A program made the translations under genes and the position numbers. A stretch of 64,000 nucleotides of DNA from Deminuibacter sp966424055 (GTDB lineage Bacteria > Bacteroidota > Bacteroidia > Chitinophagales > Chitinophagaceae): NCBI GenBank assembly GCA_966424055.1, contig CBJLMB010000025.1, positions 1 through 64,000 of the forward strand, written 5' to 3'. The notes beneath the pieces were generated by a model. That model was not told the origin of the DNA. It worked only from the letters and a program-made list of their open reading frames with translations, and did no database searches. This document shows, piece by piece, positions 43,659 to 51,786 of the stretch (positions are counted from its first letter, which is position 1; every line of letters starts with the position of its first letter).

Positions 43659-43964
43659 TGGGGGCAGCCCCGGTTGGCAGGGTAGTAGAAAAATAACCGG
43701 CTGCGGGGTAAATTGTTTGACTGTTTATTGTGAGGGGAAACAGAGGCTGGACAATTGCAAAAAAAAGTCTATCTGTCATTTATGCAGAATGATTTTGAAA
43801 AAAAGGTTTTAGCTTAGTCGCGCCTAAGGAGGCCCTTAGGGGTTAGCCTGATTTGTAAAATGTAAATTTTTATTACAAGGGCATGCCGGCCTGAAATATC
43901 TGGTCCACAGAGAACTAACCGGTATCCCGGATCCATCTCCCCTGAGGAGAAAAAATCTATACGG
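43659..43964. other. Intergenic region before the cytochrome c gene
   Basis: No gene is seen. It contains a 7-bp inverted repeat (CCTAAGG and CCTTAGG, 43823-43840) and a TGTAA-N7-TTACA pair at 43861-43877, either of which could be a regulator site for the cytochrome gene. Confidence 0.4.
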
Positions 43965-44366
43965 ATGAAAAAATACTTTGTTGTAGCGGGTTTCGCCGCT
44001 TTGCTTGCTGCCTGCGGTGGTAGTTCAGAAAAGAAAAATGATTCAGCCGGTGGTAACGGCAGCGCTGATAAATCAGCCACCACCGATATCTCTGCCAATC
44101 CTGATTACCAGAAAGGACTGGAGCTGGTTGCCAAGAATGATTGTTTAACCTGCCATAAAGTAAGTGAGAAAGCAGTAGGCCCTTCTTACCAGGATGTGGC
44201 GGCCAAATATGAAAGCACGGATGCCAACATTAAAACGCTGGCCGAAAAAGTGATCAAAGGTGGCCAGGGTGTATGGGGCCAGGTGCCTATGACACCGCAT
44301 CCGCAGCTGAGCCAGGCCGATGCCGAGCAGATGGTGAAATATGTACTGCTGCTGAAAAAACAATAA
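43965..44366 (+). CDS. Cytochrome c class I lipoprotein
   Basis: 133-residue lipoprotein. The signal ends with lipobox LLAAC (Cys17), followed by a Ser/Gly/Asp-rich linker. The heme motif CLTCH is at about residues 61-65, and the Met in QVPMTPHPQL is a likely sixth ligand. The small monoheme fold matches cytochrome c-551/c-552. FAD-dependent glucoside dehydrogenases use such a cytochrome subunit as electron acceptor, so it may link the GMC flavoprotein of this locus to the aa3-type oxidase; this is inference from position. A terminator follows. Confidence 0.9.
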   Translation: MKKYFVVAGFAALLAACGGSSEKKNDSAGGNGSADKSATTDISANPDYQKGLELVAKNDCLTCHKVSEKAVGPSYQDVAAKYESTDANIKTLAEKVIKGGQGVWGQVPMTPHPQLSQADAEQMVKYVLLLKKQ

Positions 44367-44405
44367 GCCCGGTTCCGGTAAGGCAAACCGGATGGGCTGC
44401 AACTG

Positions 44406-44448
44406 AAAAATCCTGTTGATGATAACCAGTACCTGCACAGGATTTTTT
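44406..44448 (+). terminator. Rho-independent terminator of the cytochrome c gene
   Basis: AAAATCCTGT and ACAGGATTTT form a long stem with a 20-base loop (44417-44436), ending in a T-rich stretch (ATTTTTTG). Confidence 0.75.
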
Positions 44449-44486
44449 GTTGAGGGCTTAACTAAAACGATTTTCTAGCAAAAATT

Positions 44487-45227
44487 ATGCATATGAAACA
44501 CAGGTTAACAATACTGAGTGCGGGTATTGCATTGTGTCTTACAGCGTGTAAGGCCCAACATAAAACTGCATCCGGTTCTGGCACTGACAACAAAGATGGC
44601 TGGACAGTGCTCTTCGATGGCAAAACATTCAATGGCTGGCACACTTATGGCAAAACATCGGTAACATCAGCCTGGACTGTACAGGATGGCACTATCCACC
44701 TGGATGCAGCAACACGTGAAAACTCAAAAAACCGCGCTGGCGGCGACCTGGTTACAGATGGGGTGTTTGATAATTTTGACCTGCAGCTGGAATGGAAGAT
44801 ATCCAAAGGCGGTAACAGCGGTATTATCTTCTATGTACAGGATGATTACAATAAATACAAAGCCACTTATCTTACCGGCCCCGAAATGCAGGTACTGGAT
44901 AATATTGATGCGGGAGACAATAAAAAAGAAAACCACCTCGCAGGTTCTTTATACGACCTGATCGGTTCTGCACAAAATTCAAAACCAAAACCGGTAGGCG
45001 AATGGAACCAGGCCGAAATAAAATGTGTTAACGGGAAGCTGGAGCTTTATTTGAATGGTGTTCAAACGGCTGCCACTACTTTGTGGGATGACAACTGGAA
45101 ACAGATGGTTGCCAACAGCAAGTTCAAGAGCTGGCCCGATTTTGCGAAGTTCACTTCAGGCCATATTGCCTTACAGGATCATGGCGGTGAAGTTGCTTAC
45201 AGGAATATCCGGATCAAAAAATTATAA
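44487..45227 (+). CDS. Single-domain DUF1080 (3-keto-disaccharide hydrolase family) lipoprotein
   Basis: 246-residue lipoprotein. The signal ends in LCLTAC and is followed by a short Ser/Gly linker. One concanavalin-like DUF1080 domain follows, with the signature WTVLFDGKTFNGWHTYG, the GGNSGIIFYV core strand and a GHIALQDHGGEVAYRNIRIK ending. It is the second DUF1080 protein of the locus and the same length as catalytic single-domain members. It would cleave 3-keto glycosides at the outer or inner membrane surface. A bidirectional terminator follows at once, before the convergent pgl gene. Confidence 0.88.
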   Translation: MHMKHRLTILSAGIALCLTACKAQHKTASGSGTDNKDGWTVLFDGKTFNGWHTYGKTSVTSAWTVQDGTIHLDAATRENSKNRAGGDLVTDGVFDNFDLQLEWKISKGGNSGIIFYVQDDYNKYKATYLTGPEMQVLDNIDAGDNKKENHLAGSLYDLIGSAQNSKPKPVGEWNQAEIKCVNGKLELYLNGVQTAATTLWDDNWKQMVANSKFKSWPDFAKFTSGHIALQDHGGEVAYRNIRIKKL

Positions 45228-45231
45228 AAGA

Positions 45232-45267
45232 AATGGGGCTCGTTTTAAAGAGCCCCATTCTTTTTTA
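45232..45267. terminator. Bidirectional terminator between DUF1080 and pgl
   Basis: AATGGGGCTC and GAGCCCCATT pair over 10 bp around GTTTTAAA, followed by CTTTTTTATTT on the plus strand and by TTCTTTTAT on the minus strand. It serves both convergent genes. Confidence 0.85.
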
Positions 45268-45990
45268 TTTCAGGTCTGCAGCGGCTGCTTCATCAACAAA
45301 CCAGTGCAGTTGTCCCTTATCAGGTTGTATGATCTGCGAAGGATAGAGGTCTACATTCTTCGCACCTTCCAGCACTTCCCGCAGCACTTTTGCTTTTTTA
45401 TCACCTGTTGCAAGGAAGGTGACACAGGCTGCTTTATTCACAATAGGATGCGTTAAGGTTATGCGGTACATATCCTGTGCCTGCAGCCAAAAAGCGGTTA
45501 CCCATTTGGCTGTTTCATGTACCACCGGCAGGCCGGGGAACAGGGAGAGGGTATGCCCGTCATCACCCATGCCCAGAATTACCAGGTCAAAGCTGTTGGG
45601 TGTATTGTCGAAATACTTGTGCAGTATTTCTTCGTATGCTGCTGCGGATGCTTCAGGACTGGTATTTTCCGTTTGCATAATATGGATATGCTCGGCAGGC
45701 ACCGGCACATGATCGAGCAGGGTGTCGTAGGCCATTTTGGCATTACTGCGATCATCGCTAAGCGGAACAAAACGCTCATCTCCCCAAAACACATGCAGCT
45801 TTGTCCAGTCGATGCTGTTTTTGTATTCAGGTGTGGTCAGTAACTCATGCAATTTTTTGGGTGTGCTGCCACCAGACAATGCAATGGTGAACCGATCCTG
45901 CTTTTGCAATACCTCTTTAATATAACCCACCAGCCAGTCAGCATAGGTTTTGCTGAGTGCATCGGGGTTGGCTGAAATATGTAACTGCAT
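45265..45990 (-). CDS. pgl: 6-phosphogluconolactonase
   Basis: 241-residue enzyme that hydrolyses 6-phosphogluconolactone, step two of the oxidative pentose-phosphate pathway. The SGGSTPKKLHELL motif and LVILGMGDDGHTLSLFPG are typical of the NagB/Pgl fold. The start at 45990 (MQLHISANPD) is preferred; an upstream ATG adds 13 residues without family support. It is the last gene of the minus-strand run gnd-zwf-pgl, 61 bases after zwf. Confidence 0.95.
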   Translation of the reverse strand: MQLHISANPDALSKTYADWLVGYIKEVLQKQDRFTIALSGGSTPKKLHELLTTPEYKNSIDWTKLHVFWGDERFVPLSDDRSNAKMAYDTLLDHVPVPAEHIHIMQTENTSPEASAAAYEEILHKYFDNTPNSFDLVILGMGDDGHTLSLFPGLPVVHETAKWVTAFWLQAQDMYRITLTHPIVNKAACVTFLATGDKKAKVLREVLEGAKNVDLYPSQIIQPDKGQLHWFVDEAAAADLK

Positions 45991-46051
45991 ATAATATTGT
46001 TGACCAGTGTGCGATGTTTGTGTGTACAATGCGCCATCGCATCTTACATAA

Positions 46052-47569
46052 TTAATCTTTGTGTGAAGGCAGGGTAACCCAGTTATGTCCGTCGCGGGCT
46101 ATCAGGGCTTCCGCATCTTCGGGGCCCCAGCTGTTGGGTGCATAATTGGGAAAATCAACCGGCGGCCTTGCTTCCCAGGCTTCAATAATAGGCATCACCA
46201 CTTTCCATGCAGCTTCCACCTGGTCGGCGCGCATAAATTGTGTGGCATTGCCTTCCATCACATCCAGCAAAAGGGTTTCATACGCTTCAGGCTCATGATC
46301 ATCTTTGTAGGCATCTTTATAGCTGAAGATCATATCAACCGGTGTCAGCGTCATAGACTGGCCGGGGCGTTTGGCCTGGAAGCGCAAACGGATATCCATT
46401 TCAGGCTGTATGCTGATGGTTAAGCGGTTGGGGCGCCAGGTATCAGCAGCTTCTTCAGGAAAAGCATAATGCGGCGCCTGTTTAAACTCAACCGTGATAA
46501 TGGTGGTTTTCTCATGCATGTATTTACCCGTACGCACATAGAACGGAACGCCCTGCCAGCGCCAGTTGTCGATATAAAATTTAGCGGCTGCAAAAGTTTC
46601 CACGCTGGAATGCGGGTCAACATTTTTTTCCTGGCGATAGGCTTTTACCTGCTGCCCCTTCATCCAGCCTTCAGAATACTGGCCGCGTACAGCATAAACA
46701 TGCACCTGGTCGCGGGTGATTTTGCGGATGGCATTCAGCACATCTACTTTTTTGTTGCGTATTTCATTGGCATCAAATGAAACAGGTGCTTCCATGGCCA
46801 AAATACACAGCAATTGCAGAATATGGTTCTGCACCATATCGCGCAGGGCGCCAGATCTTTCATAATAACCACCGCGGTCTTCCACACCAACAGTTTCTGC
46901 TGCGGTGATCTGCACATGATCAATATAATTACGGTTCCAGATCGGTTCAAACAAGGCATTGGCAAAACGAAGCGCCAGTATGTTCTGCACGGTTTCTTTA
47001 CCGAGGTAATGGTCAATACGGTAGATCTGGTCTTCATCGAACAGGCTGTTGAGCAGCAGGTTCAGTTCATGTGCACTTTTCAGGTCGTGACCAAAAGGTT
47101 TTTCCACAACAATGCGGGTACATTTTTTATCTGAGCATAAATTGAGGCTGCCCAATTTGGTAGCGATATCGGGCACCAGCTGGGGGGCTACTGCCAGGTA
47201 AAACATCACATTGGGATGGCTGCCCCATTCGCTCTCGTATTTTTTTACCTCATCGGCCATTTTAGAATAAGCTGATGCATCTTCTGCATCCATCTGCAGG
47301 TAATTGATGTGCTGCGAAAACTCATCCCACTGGCCATTCGGCTCAGCCTTACGGCGGGAAAACTCCTGGATGCCATCATACAGGTGTGCGCGGAATTTTT
47401 CATTGGAATATTCACTGCGGCCCAGGCCTATGATCGTGAACTGTTCGGGCATCCATCCATCGATGAACAGGTTATATAAAGCGGGGGTTAATTTTCTTTG
47501 ATTAAGATCGCCACTGCCACCGAAAATAAAGATGACGGTAGCGGGTGGTTTTATCGTTGTCTGTGACAT
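46052..47569 (-). CDS. zwf: Glucose-6-phosphate 1-dehydrogenase
   Basis: 505-residue enzyme that oxidises glucose 6-phosphate to 6-phosphogluconolactone with NADP or NAD. The coenzyme loop is IFGGSGDLNQRKL, the substrate-binding and catalytic motif RIDHYLGKETVQN is intact, and length is normal. It lies between gnd and pgl in one direction. An inverted repeat in the 97-base gap to gnd may limit read-through. The pathway neighbours make the assignment secure. Confidence 0.97.
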   Translation of the reverse strand: MSQTTIKPPATVIFIFGGSGDLNQRKLTPALYNLFIDGWMPEQFTIIGLGRSEYSNEKFRAHLYDGIQEFSRRKAEPNGQWDEFSQHINYLQMDAEDASAYSKMADEVKKYESEWGSHPNVMFYLAVAPQLVPDIATKLGSLNLCSDKKCTRIVVEKPFGHDLKSAHELNLLLNSLFDEDQIYRIDHYLGKETVQNILALRFANALFEPIWNRNYIDHVQITAAETVGVEDRGGYYERSGALRDMVQNHILQLLCILAMEAPVSFDANEIRNKKVDVLNAIRKITRDQVHVYAVRGQYSEGWMKGQQVKAYRQEKNVDPHSSVETFAAAKFYIDNWRWQGVPFYVRTGKYMHEKTTIITVEFKQAPHYAFPEEAADTWRPNRLTISIQPEMDIRLRFQAKRPGQSMTLTPVDMIFSYKDAYKDDHEPEAYETLLLDVMEGNATQFMRADQVEAAWKVVMPIIEAWEARPPVDFPNYAPNSWGPEDAEALIARDGHNWVTLPSHKD

Positions 47570-47616
47570 TGTATTTCAGTTTAATGAATTCGGGAGGGAC
47601 AGTCAAGGAACCGGGA

Positions 47617-47654
47617 AACAGGGTGGCAAAGAAGGAGCTTGCTGCCACCCTGTT
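47617..47654 (-). terminator. 12-bp hairpin between gnd and zwf
   Basis: AACAGGGTGGCA at 47617-47628 pairs with TGCCACCCTGTT at 47643-47654 around 14 bases. On the minus strand a short TTTCCC follows, so it is more likely an attenuator or RNA stability element than a full terminator. Confidence 0.6.
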
Positions 47655-47666
47655 CTCATGTATTGA

Positions 47667-49082
47667 TCAGGCACCCCATTCCGTGTGGAAAATGCCTTCT
47701 TTATCGATGCGCTGGTAAGTATGGGCACCAAAATAATCACGTTGTGCCTGTATCAGGTTGGTAGGCATGCGCTCTGTTGAATAAGCATCCAGGTAAGCCA
47801 GGGCGCTCATCAGTCCGCCAACGGGGATACGGTGCTGTACCGCTTCTACGATCACCGCACGCAGGCTGTCTTGTTTGGCATTTACAATACCTGCAATAGA
47901 TGCATCCAGCAGTATATTGCTCAGCTGCGGGTTGCTGCTGTAGGCTTTATAAAAATCCTGCAGTGTTACAGAGCGGATGATACAACCTCCGCGCCATGAT
48001 TTTACCACATCCTGCAAGGGTATTTCCATTTTCAGTTCTTCAGAAGCTTTGTACAGCATGGCCAGGCCCTGTGCATAACAGAGGATGATAGCAGTGTACA
48101 AGGCTTCGCCGATCTGTGCGATAAGCGCTTTTTTGTCGCCCTGCAATGGTGTTACAACAGGTGCAAACAGTTTGGCTGCAGCAATCCTTTCATCTTTCAC
48201 GCCAGAAATAGTGCGGAAGGCAACGGCCGTATCAATGGTGGGAACGGCAACAGGCAATTCCATTGCATCCTGCGATGTCCATTTACCCGTACCTTTCGAT
48301 CCGGCTTTATCCAGTATCATATCTACCAGCCGGTTGCCGGTGATATCGTCTTTTTTCAGGAAAATATCGCGGGTGATTTCAATGAGGAAAGACTGCAGTT
48401 CGCCTTCATTCCATGCTTTAAACACATCATGCAGTTCGTCATTATTCAATCCCAGGCCGCGGTGCAGTATATCGTATACCTCGCTAATCAGTTGCATGAT
48501 GGCATATTCAATACCATTGTGCACCATTTTTACATAATGGCCGGCAGCATCTTTACCCATATAGGCAGTACAGGGTTCACCATTCACTTTGGCTGCCACG
48601 GCTTCCAGCAAAGGTTTAACCTGCTGGTAGGCATCCCTGTCGCCACCGGGCATAATGCTGGGGCCTGTACGTGCACCATGCTCGCCGCCCGATACACCCA
48701 TACCCATGAAATGAATGCCCTTAGGACTGAGATAATTCACCCTTCGTAAAGTGTCGGTATAGTGAGAGTTGCCGCCGTCGATCACCACATCGCCTTTTTC
48801 CAGCAGGGGCAGTAAGCTTTCAATTACATCATCTACCGGTTTTCCGGCGGGTACCAGCATCATCAGTTTACGTGGTTTTTGTAATTGCTGTACCATTTGC
48901 TCCAGCGAGCCAACGCCTTTTACAGTGGTGTTGGGGGTGGCTGCTGCTTCGAGAGAAGATGTTTTCTGGTTGTCTTTGTCAAATCCTATCACGCTGAAAC
49001 CATGGTCTGCCATATTCAGCAGCAGGTTTCTTCCCATTACGCCCAACCCAATCATCCCAAAATCATATGCATTCTTTTCCAT
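47667..49082 (-). CDS. gnd: 6-phosphogluconate dehydrogenase (decarboxylating)
   Basis: 471-residue enzyme that converts 6-phosphogluconate to ribulose 5-phosphate, step three of the pathway. The coenzyme loop is IGLGVMGRNLLLNMADHG, substrate motif GVSGGEHGARTGPSIMPGG, and catalytic Lys in YVKMVHNGIEYAIM. The start at 49082 (MEKNAYDFGMIG) removes 13 residues from the longest frame. Length equals the usual long form. It heads gnd-zwf-pgl. Confidence 0.97.
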   Translation of the reverse strand: MEKNAYDFGMIGLGVMGRNLLLNMADHGFSVIGFDKDNQKTSSLEAAATPNTTVKGVGSLEQMVQQLQKPRKLMMLVPAGKPVDDVIESLLPLLEKGDVVIDGGNSHYTDTLRRVNYLSPKGIHFMGMGVSGGEHGARTGPSIMPGGDRDAYQQVKPLLEAVAAKVNGEPCTAYMGKDAAGHYVKMVHNGIEYAIMQLISEVYDILHRGLGLNNDELHDVFKAWNEGELQSFLIEITRDIFLKKDDITGNRLVDMILDKAGSKGTGKWTSQDAMELPVAVPTIDTAVAFRTISGVKDERIAAAKLFAPVVTPLQGDKKALIAQIGEALYTAIILCYAQGLAMLYKASEELKMEIPLQDVVKSWRGGCIIRSVTLQDFYKAYSSNPQLSNILLDASIAGIVNAKQDSLRAVIVEAVQHRIPVGGLMSALAYLDAYSTERMPTNLIQAQRDYFGAHTYQRIDKEGIFHTEWGA

Positions 49083-49169
49083 AGCTGATCTGATTATCTG
49101 TTGTTTTAATTGAGTATGCAATTTAGCTATTCTGGTATTAATATCTGCCCGGTAAAATTGAATTAACGA

Positions 49170-49964
49170 TTATACCGCAATACCATATGCTTCATTGAAA
49201 GCTTCCCTGGCATAGGCGTCACTTACATAAGCAAAGCCTTTATGCCCCCATCGTGTACCCCAGCTGTTACGCACAATAAAATGTTCTTTGCCATAGCCTA
49301 TAATGGCCAGGGCATGCGTTTCGGCTGCCGACTTTGCATCATACAACTGAAGCTTGCCTTTTGTTTTGGCTGCCTGGTGAAAAGCCTGGTCTACATTCAG
49401 CGAGGCCAGGATGGGGCCTCCGCCATAACCCAGCCATTTGCGCCAGGTGAGCAGCTTGTCTGCATGGCTTTTGATCAGGTTGTAATAGCTGAGTATTTTG
49501 AATTGCGAGGCTTTGGCATACAGGTCAGCCTCTGATCCCTTGTACAGCTTACCACTATTGAAAGGAAGGTCTTTGGCCGAAATGCAGCCATATTTACGGG
49601 CAATATCCAGTGCCGATTTCAGGCTGGTGCCGGCCTGCTCAATAAATGAAGTGGGCCGGTTATCGTAATCATCAATTTCTTTGGCGCTCATCCAGATAAA
49701 GCGTACGGATAGCAGCTCGCTGGCCGGTAGCCTTTTGGCTTTTACAAAATGCCAGCGCAGCAAGCTATCGGCCGTAGCCCAGCCCACACAGGAACCTGAT
49801 TCGCCCTGGTCGTTGATCTTCCACCAGGGCGCCCTTAGATCAACACCAGCAGGAAGGGTTTTGCGGGGCTTGAGATAACCCGCTTTAATGGCATGACTAA
49901 GCTCCCAGTCGCGCTGTTTGTCTTTGGATGGAACAATATTCAGTATTCGTTTGGTTTGGGCCAT
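49170..49964 (-). CDS. C1 (papain-like) cysteine protease without signal peptide
   Basis: 264-residue papain-fold protein. The triad is visible: oxyanion Gln53 and nucleophile Cys59 in QGESGSCVGWA, His217 in ETHALAIIGY, and Asn233 in VRNSWGTRWG. There is no signal peptide and no long propeptide; the first 40 residues (beginning MAQTKRILNIVPSKDKQRDW) precede the catalytic domain directly. It should therefore be cytoplasmic, unlike most papain family members. The function is unknown. No inhibitor gene is next to it. Confidence 0.85.
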   Translation of the reverse strand: MAQTKRILNIVPSKDKQRDWELSHAIKAGYLKPRKTLPAGVDLRAPWWKINDQGESGSCVGWATADSLLRWHFVKAKRLPASELLSVRFIWMSAKEIDDYDNRPTSFIEQAGTSLKSALDIARKYGCISAKDLPFNSGKLYKGSEADLYAKASQFKILSYYNLIKSHADKLLTWRKWLGYGGGPILASLNVDQAFHQAAKTKGKLQLYDAKSAAETHALAIIGYGKEHFIVRNSWGTRWGHKGFAYVSDAYAREAFNEAYGIAV

Positions 49965-50112
49965 AGCAATTCGGTTTCTTTAATATACACATTTTTTATA
50001 GCTGCAGGCCATGCGCTTTCAACTATGCGGTTAGAACAGAACATTCCTTCCAGGCCTTGAGGGATCCTTTTTCTATGTATTCCGCAAGCAAATCACCTGA
50101 CAATTAAACAAA

Positions 50113-50144
50113 CTGCCAACTGAAGACTGCCGGCTGAAGACTGT
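50113..50144 (+). repeat. Dispersed intergenic repeat, copy 2
   Basis: Two CTGAAGACTG decamers lie head to tail (CTGAAGACTGCCGG, then CTGAAGACTG). The first 26 bases equal copy 1 at 43634-43658 with one extra A. Confidence 0.6.
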
Positions 50145-50202
50145 AACCGATGCGGTTTGCTAACAATTACGCAAATCGATAAAGCACTAGCCGGGAACAT
50201 AG

Positions 50203-50210
50203 TATTTTTG
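50203..50210 (+). promoter_or_regulatory. -7 promoter element TATTTTTG
   Basis: Exact match to TAnnTTTG, 15 bases before the ATG of the AhpD-like gene. No good -33 element is visible. Confidence 0.4.
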
Positions 50211-50225
50211 CCAAAATTTCATTTT

Positions 50226-50588
50226 ATGAGCGAGCAGGTGCAGGCTTTTAATGAATACCGGACCAGGATGAACGAGGTGATCTTAAGTAAAAATAACCTG
50301 GTAATGAAACGGTTATGGAATCTTGACACCAATACCTACGAAGATGGCGCCCTGGATAAAAGAACCAAAGAAATGCTGGGCCTGGTAGCCAGTATGGTGC
50401 TGCGCTGTGATGACTGTATCAAATACCACCTGGGTAAATGCCATGAACTGGGTATTGGTACCGATGAAATGTATGAGATCTTTGCAGTAGCCAATATTGT
50501 GGGTGGTACCATCGTTATTCCACACACCCGCAGGGCGGCAGAATACTGGGAAGAGCTGGTGAAGGAAGAACCTGCCGGCGGGAACTAA
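50226..50588 (+). CDS. AhpD-like carboxymuconolactone decarboxylase family protein
   Basis: 120-residue all-helical protein. The redox-type site CDDCIKYHL, with Cys61, Cys64 and His68, is the signature of the AhpD branch (alkylhydroperoxidase). These use the Cys pair to reduce peroxides, often taking electrons from a lipoyl domain; no AhpC gene is adjacent. The ATG at 50226 was chosen over an upstream TTG because of a -7 element just before it. The korB gene follows at 97 bases and may be in the same transcript. Confidence 0.85.
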   Translation: MSEQVQAFNEYRTRMNEVILSKNNLVMKRLWNLDTNTYEDGALDKRTKEMLGLVASMVLRCDDCIKYHLGKCHELGIGTDEMYEIFAVANIVGGTIVIPHTRRAAEYWEELVKEEPAGGN

Positions 50589-50684
50589 CAATGATTTTTG
50601 AATAAAATAAAGCATATTGGCACCGCGGTTAGAACAGGCCAGGATTCCCGGCCCAACTGCGGTGAATAAAAGGAAATAAAATAT

Positions 50685-51722
50685 ATGTCAACAGCGATAA
50701 CACAACCCCCCATCCTCACCGCGAAAGATTTTGCAACAGACCAGGAAGTGCGCTGGTGCCCGGGTTGCGGAGATTATTCCATTCTGGCACAGGTGCAGAA
50801 AGTGATGCCAACGATCGGTGTGCCCAGGGAAAATATTGTGATAATCAGCGGTATCGGCTGCAGTAGCCGGTTTCCGTATTATATGAATACCTACGGCATG
50901 CATTCCATACACGGCCGGGCAACAGCGATCGCCAGCGGACTAAAAGCAACCCGCCCCGAACTGAGCGTTTGGATTGTAACGGGTGATGGTGACAGCCTCA
51001 GCATTGGTGGTAACCATACCATTCACCTGTTGAGAAGAAATTTTGATGTGAATATTTTGCTGTTCAATAACCAGATCTACGGTCTCACCAAGGGCCAATA
51101 TTCCCCTACTTCAGAAGAGCAGAAAATAACCAAGAGCACGCCATATGGCAGCATCGATCATCCATTTAATCCACTGGCACTGGCCATGGGTGCGGATGCC
51201 AGTTTTATTGCCCGCAGTATGGATCGCGATCCCAAGCACCTGCAGCAATCACTTACACGTGCGCACCAGCACAGGGGTGCATCTTTCCTGGAGATCTACC
51301 AGAACTGCAATATATTCAATGACGGTGCTTTTGAAATTTTTACCGAGAAAAGTTCCAAGCCCGAAGAGGCTTTGTTCCTGGAACAGGGTAAGCCACTGGT
51401 ATTTGGTGCCCAGCAGCAAAAGGGTATCCGTTTCGATGGATTAAAACCTGTTGTGGTGAACCTGGGCGAAGGCATATCTGCCGATGACCTGTGGATACAT
51501 GATGAACATGATTTTTACAAAGCCCAGCTGCTGATCAGGATGTTTGACGACCCACGGGTGGAAGGGCATTTCCCCCGGCCTTTCGGTGTATTTTATGAAG
51601 CAGAAAGGGCCTGCTATGAAGATGTGATGCGCCTGCAGATTGAAGAAGCCATTGCCACACGCGGAAAAGGCAATCTTGACAAACTGCTGCGTGGCAACGA
51701 GGTTTGGGAAATAGCCGGATAA
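50685..51722 (+). CDS. korB: 2-oxoacid:ferredoxin oxidoreductase subunit beta
   Basis: 345-residue beta subunit that binds thiamine diphosphate and one [4Fe-4S] cluster. Cys25 and Cys28 (WCPGCGDY), Cys59 (GIGCSS) and Cys208 (YQNCNIF) are the cluster ligands. GDGDSLSIGGNH...NN is the ThDP motif. The usual partner, the alpha/gamma subunit (KorA), is not adjacent in this window. The most likely substrate is 2-oxoglutarate, less likely pyruvate; the sequence alone does not decide. A terminator follows 23 bases after the stop. Confidence 0.9.
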   Translation: MSTAITQPPILTAKDFATDQEVRWCPGCGDYSILAQVQKVMPTIGVPRENIVIISGIGCSSRFPYYMNTYGMHSIHGRATAIASGLKATRPELSVWIVTGDGDSLSIGGNHTIHLLRRNFDVNILLFNNQIYGLTKGQYSPTSEEQKITKSTPYGSIDHPFNPLALAMGADASFIARSMDRDPKHLQQSLTRAHQHRGASFLEIYQNCNIFNDGAFEIFTEKSSKPEEALFLEQGKPLVFGAQQQKGIRFDGLKPVVVNLGEGISADDLWIHDEHDFYKAQLLIRMFDDPRVEGHFPRPFGVFYEAERACYEDVMRLQIEEAIATRGKGNLDKLLRGNEVWEIAG

Positions 51723-51744
51723 AACAATACACTTATATATAATT

Positions 51745-51777
51745 ACCCGTATGCTTTTCATTAGTGTACGGGTTTTT
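51745..51777 (+). terminator. Rho-independent terminator of korB
   Basis: ACCCGTA and TACGGGT (51745-51751 and 51767-51773) form the stem, followed by TTTT. Confidence 0.8.
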
Positions 51778-51786
51778 ACACCGAAA

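Noticed and set aside
43823..43840. Inverted repeat CCTAAGG/CCTTAGG as a terminator
   Set aside because: No T tract follows and the stem is only 7 bp; left as possible operator.
32128..45227. Idea that the sugar locus is a classical polysaccharide utilisation locus
   Set aside because: No SusC/SusD or glycoside hydrolase family is inside it; the SusCD pair at 24-29 kb is in a different cluster with its own FecR.
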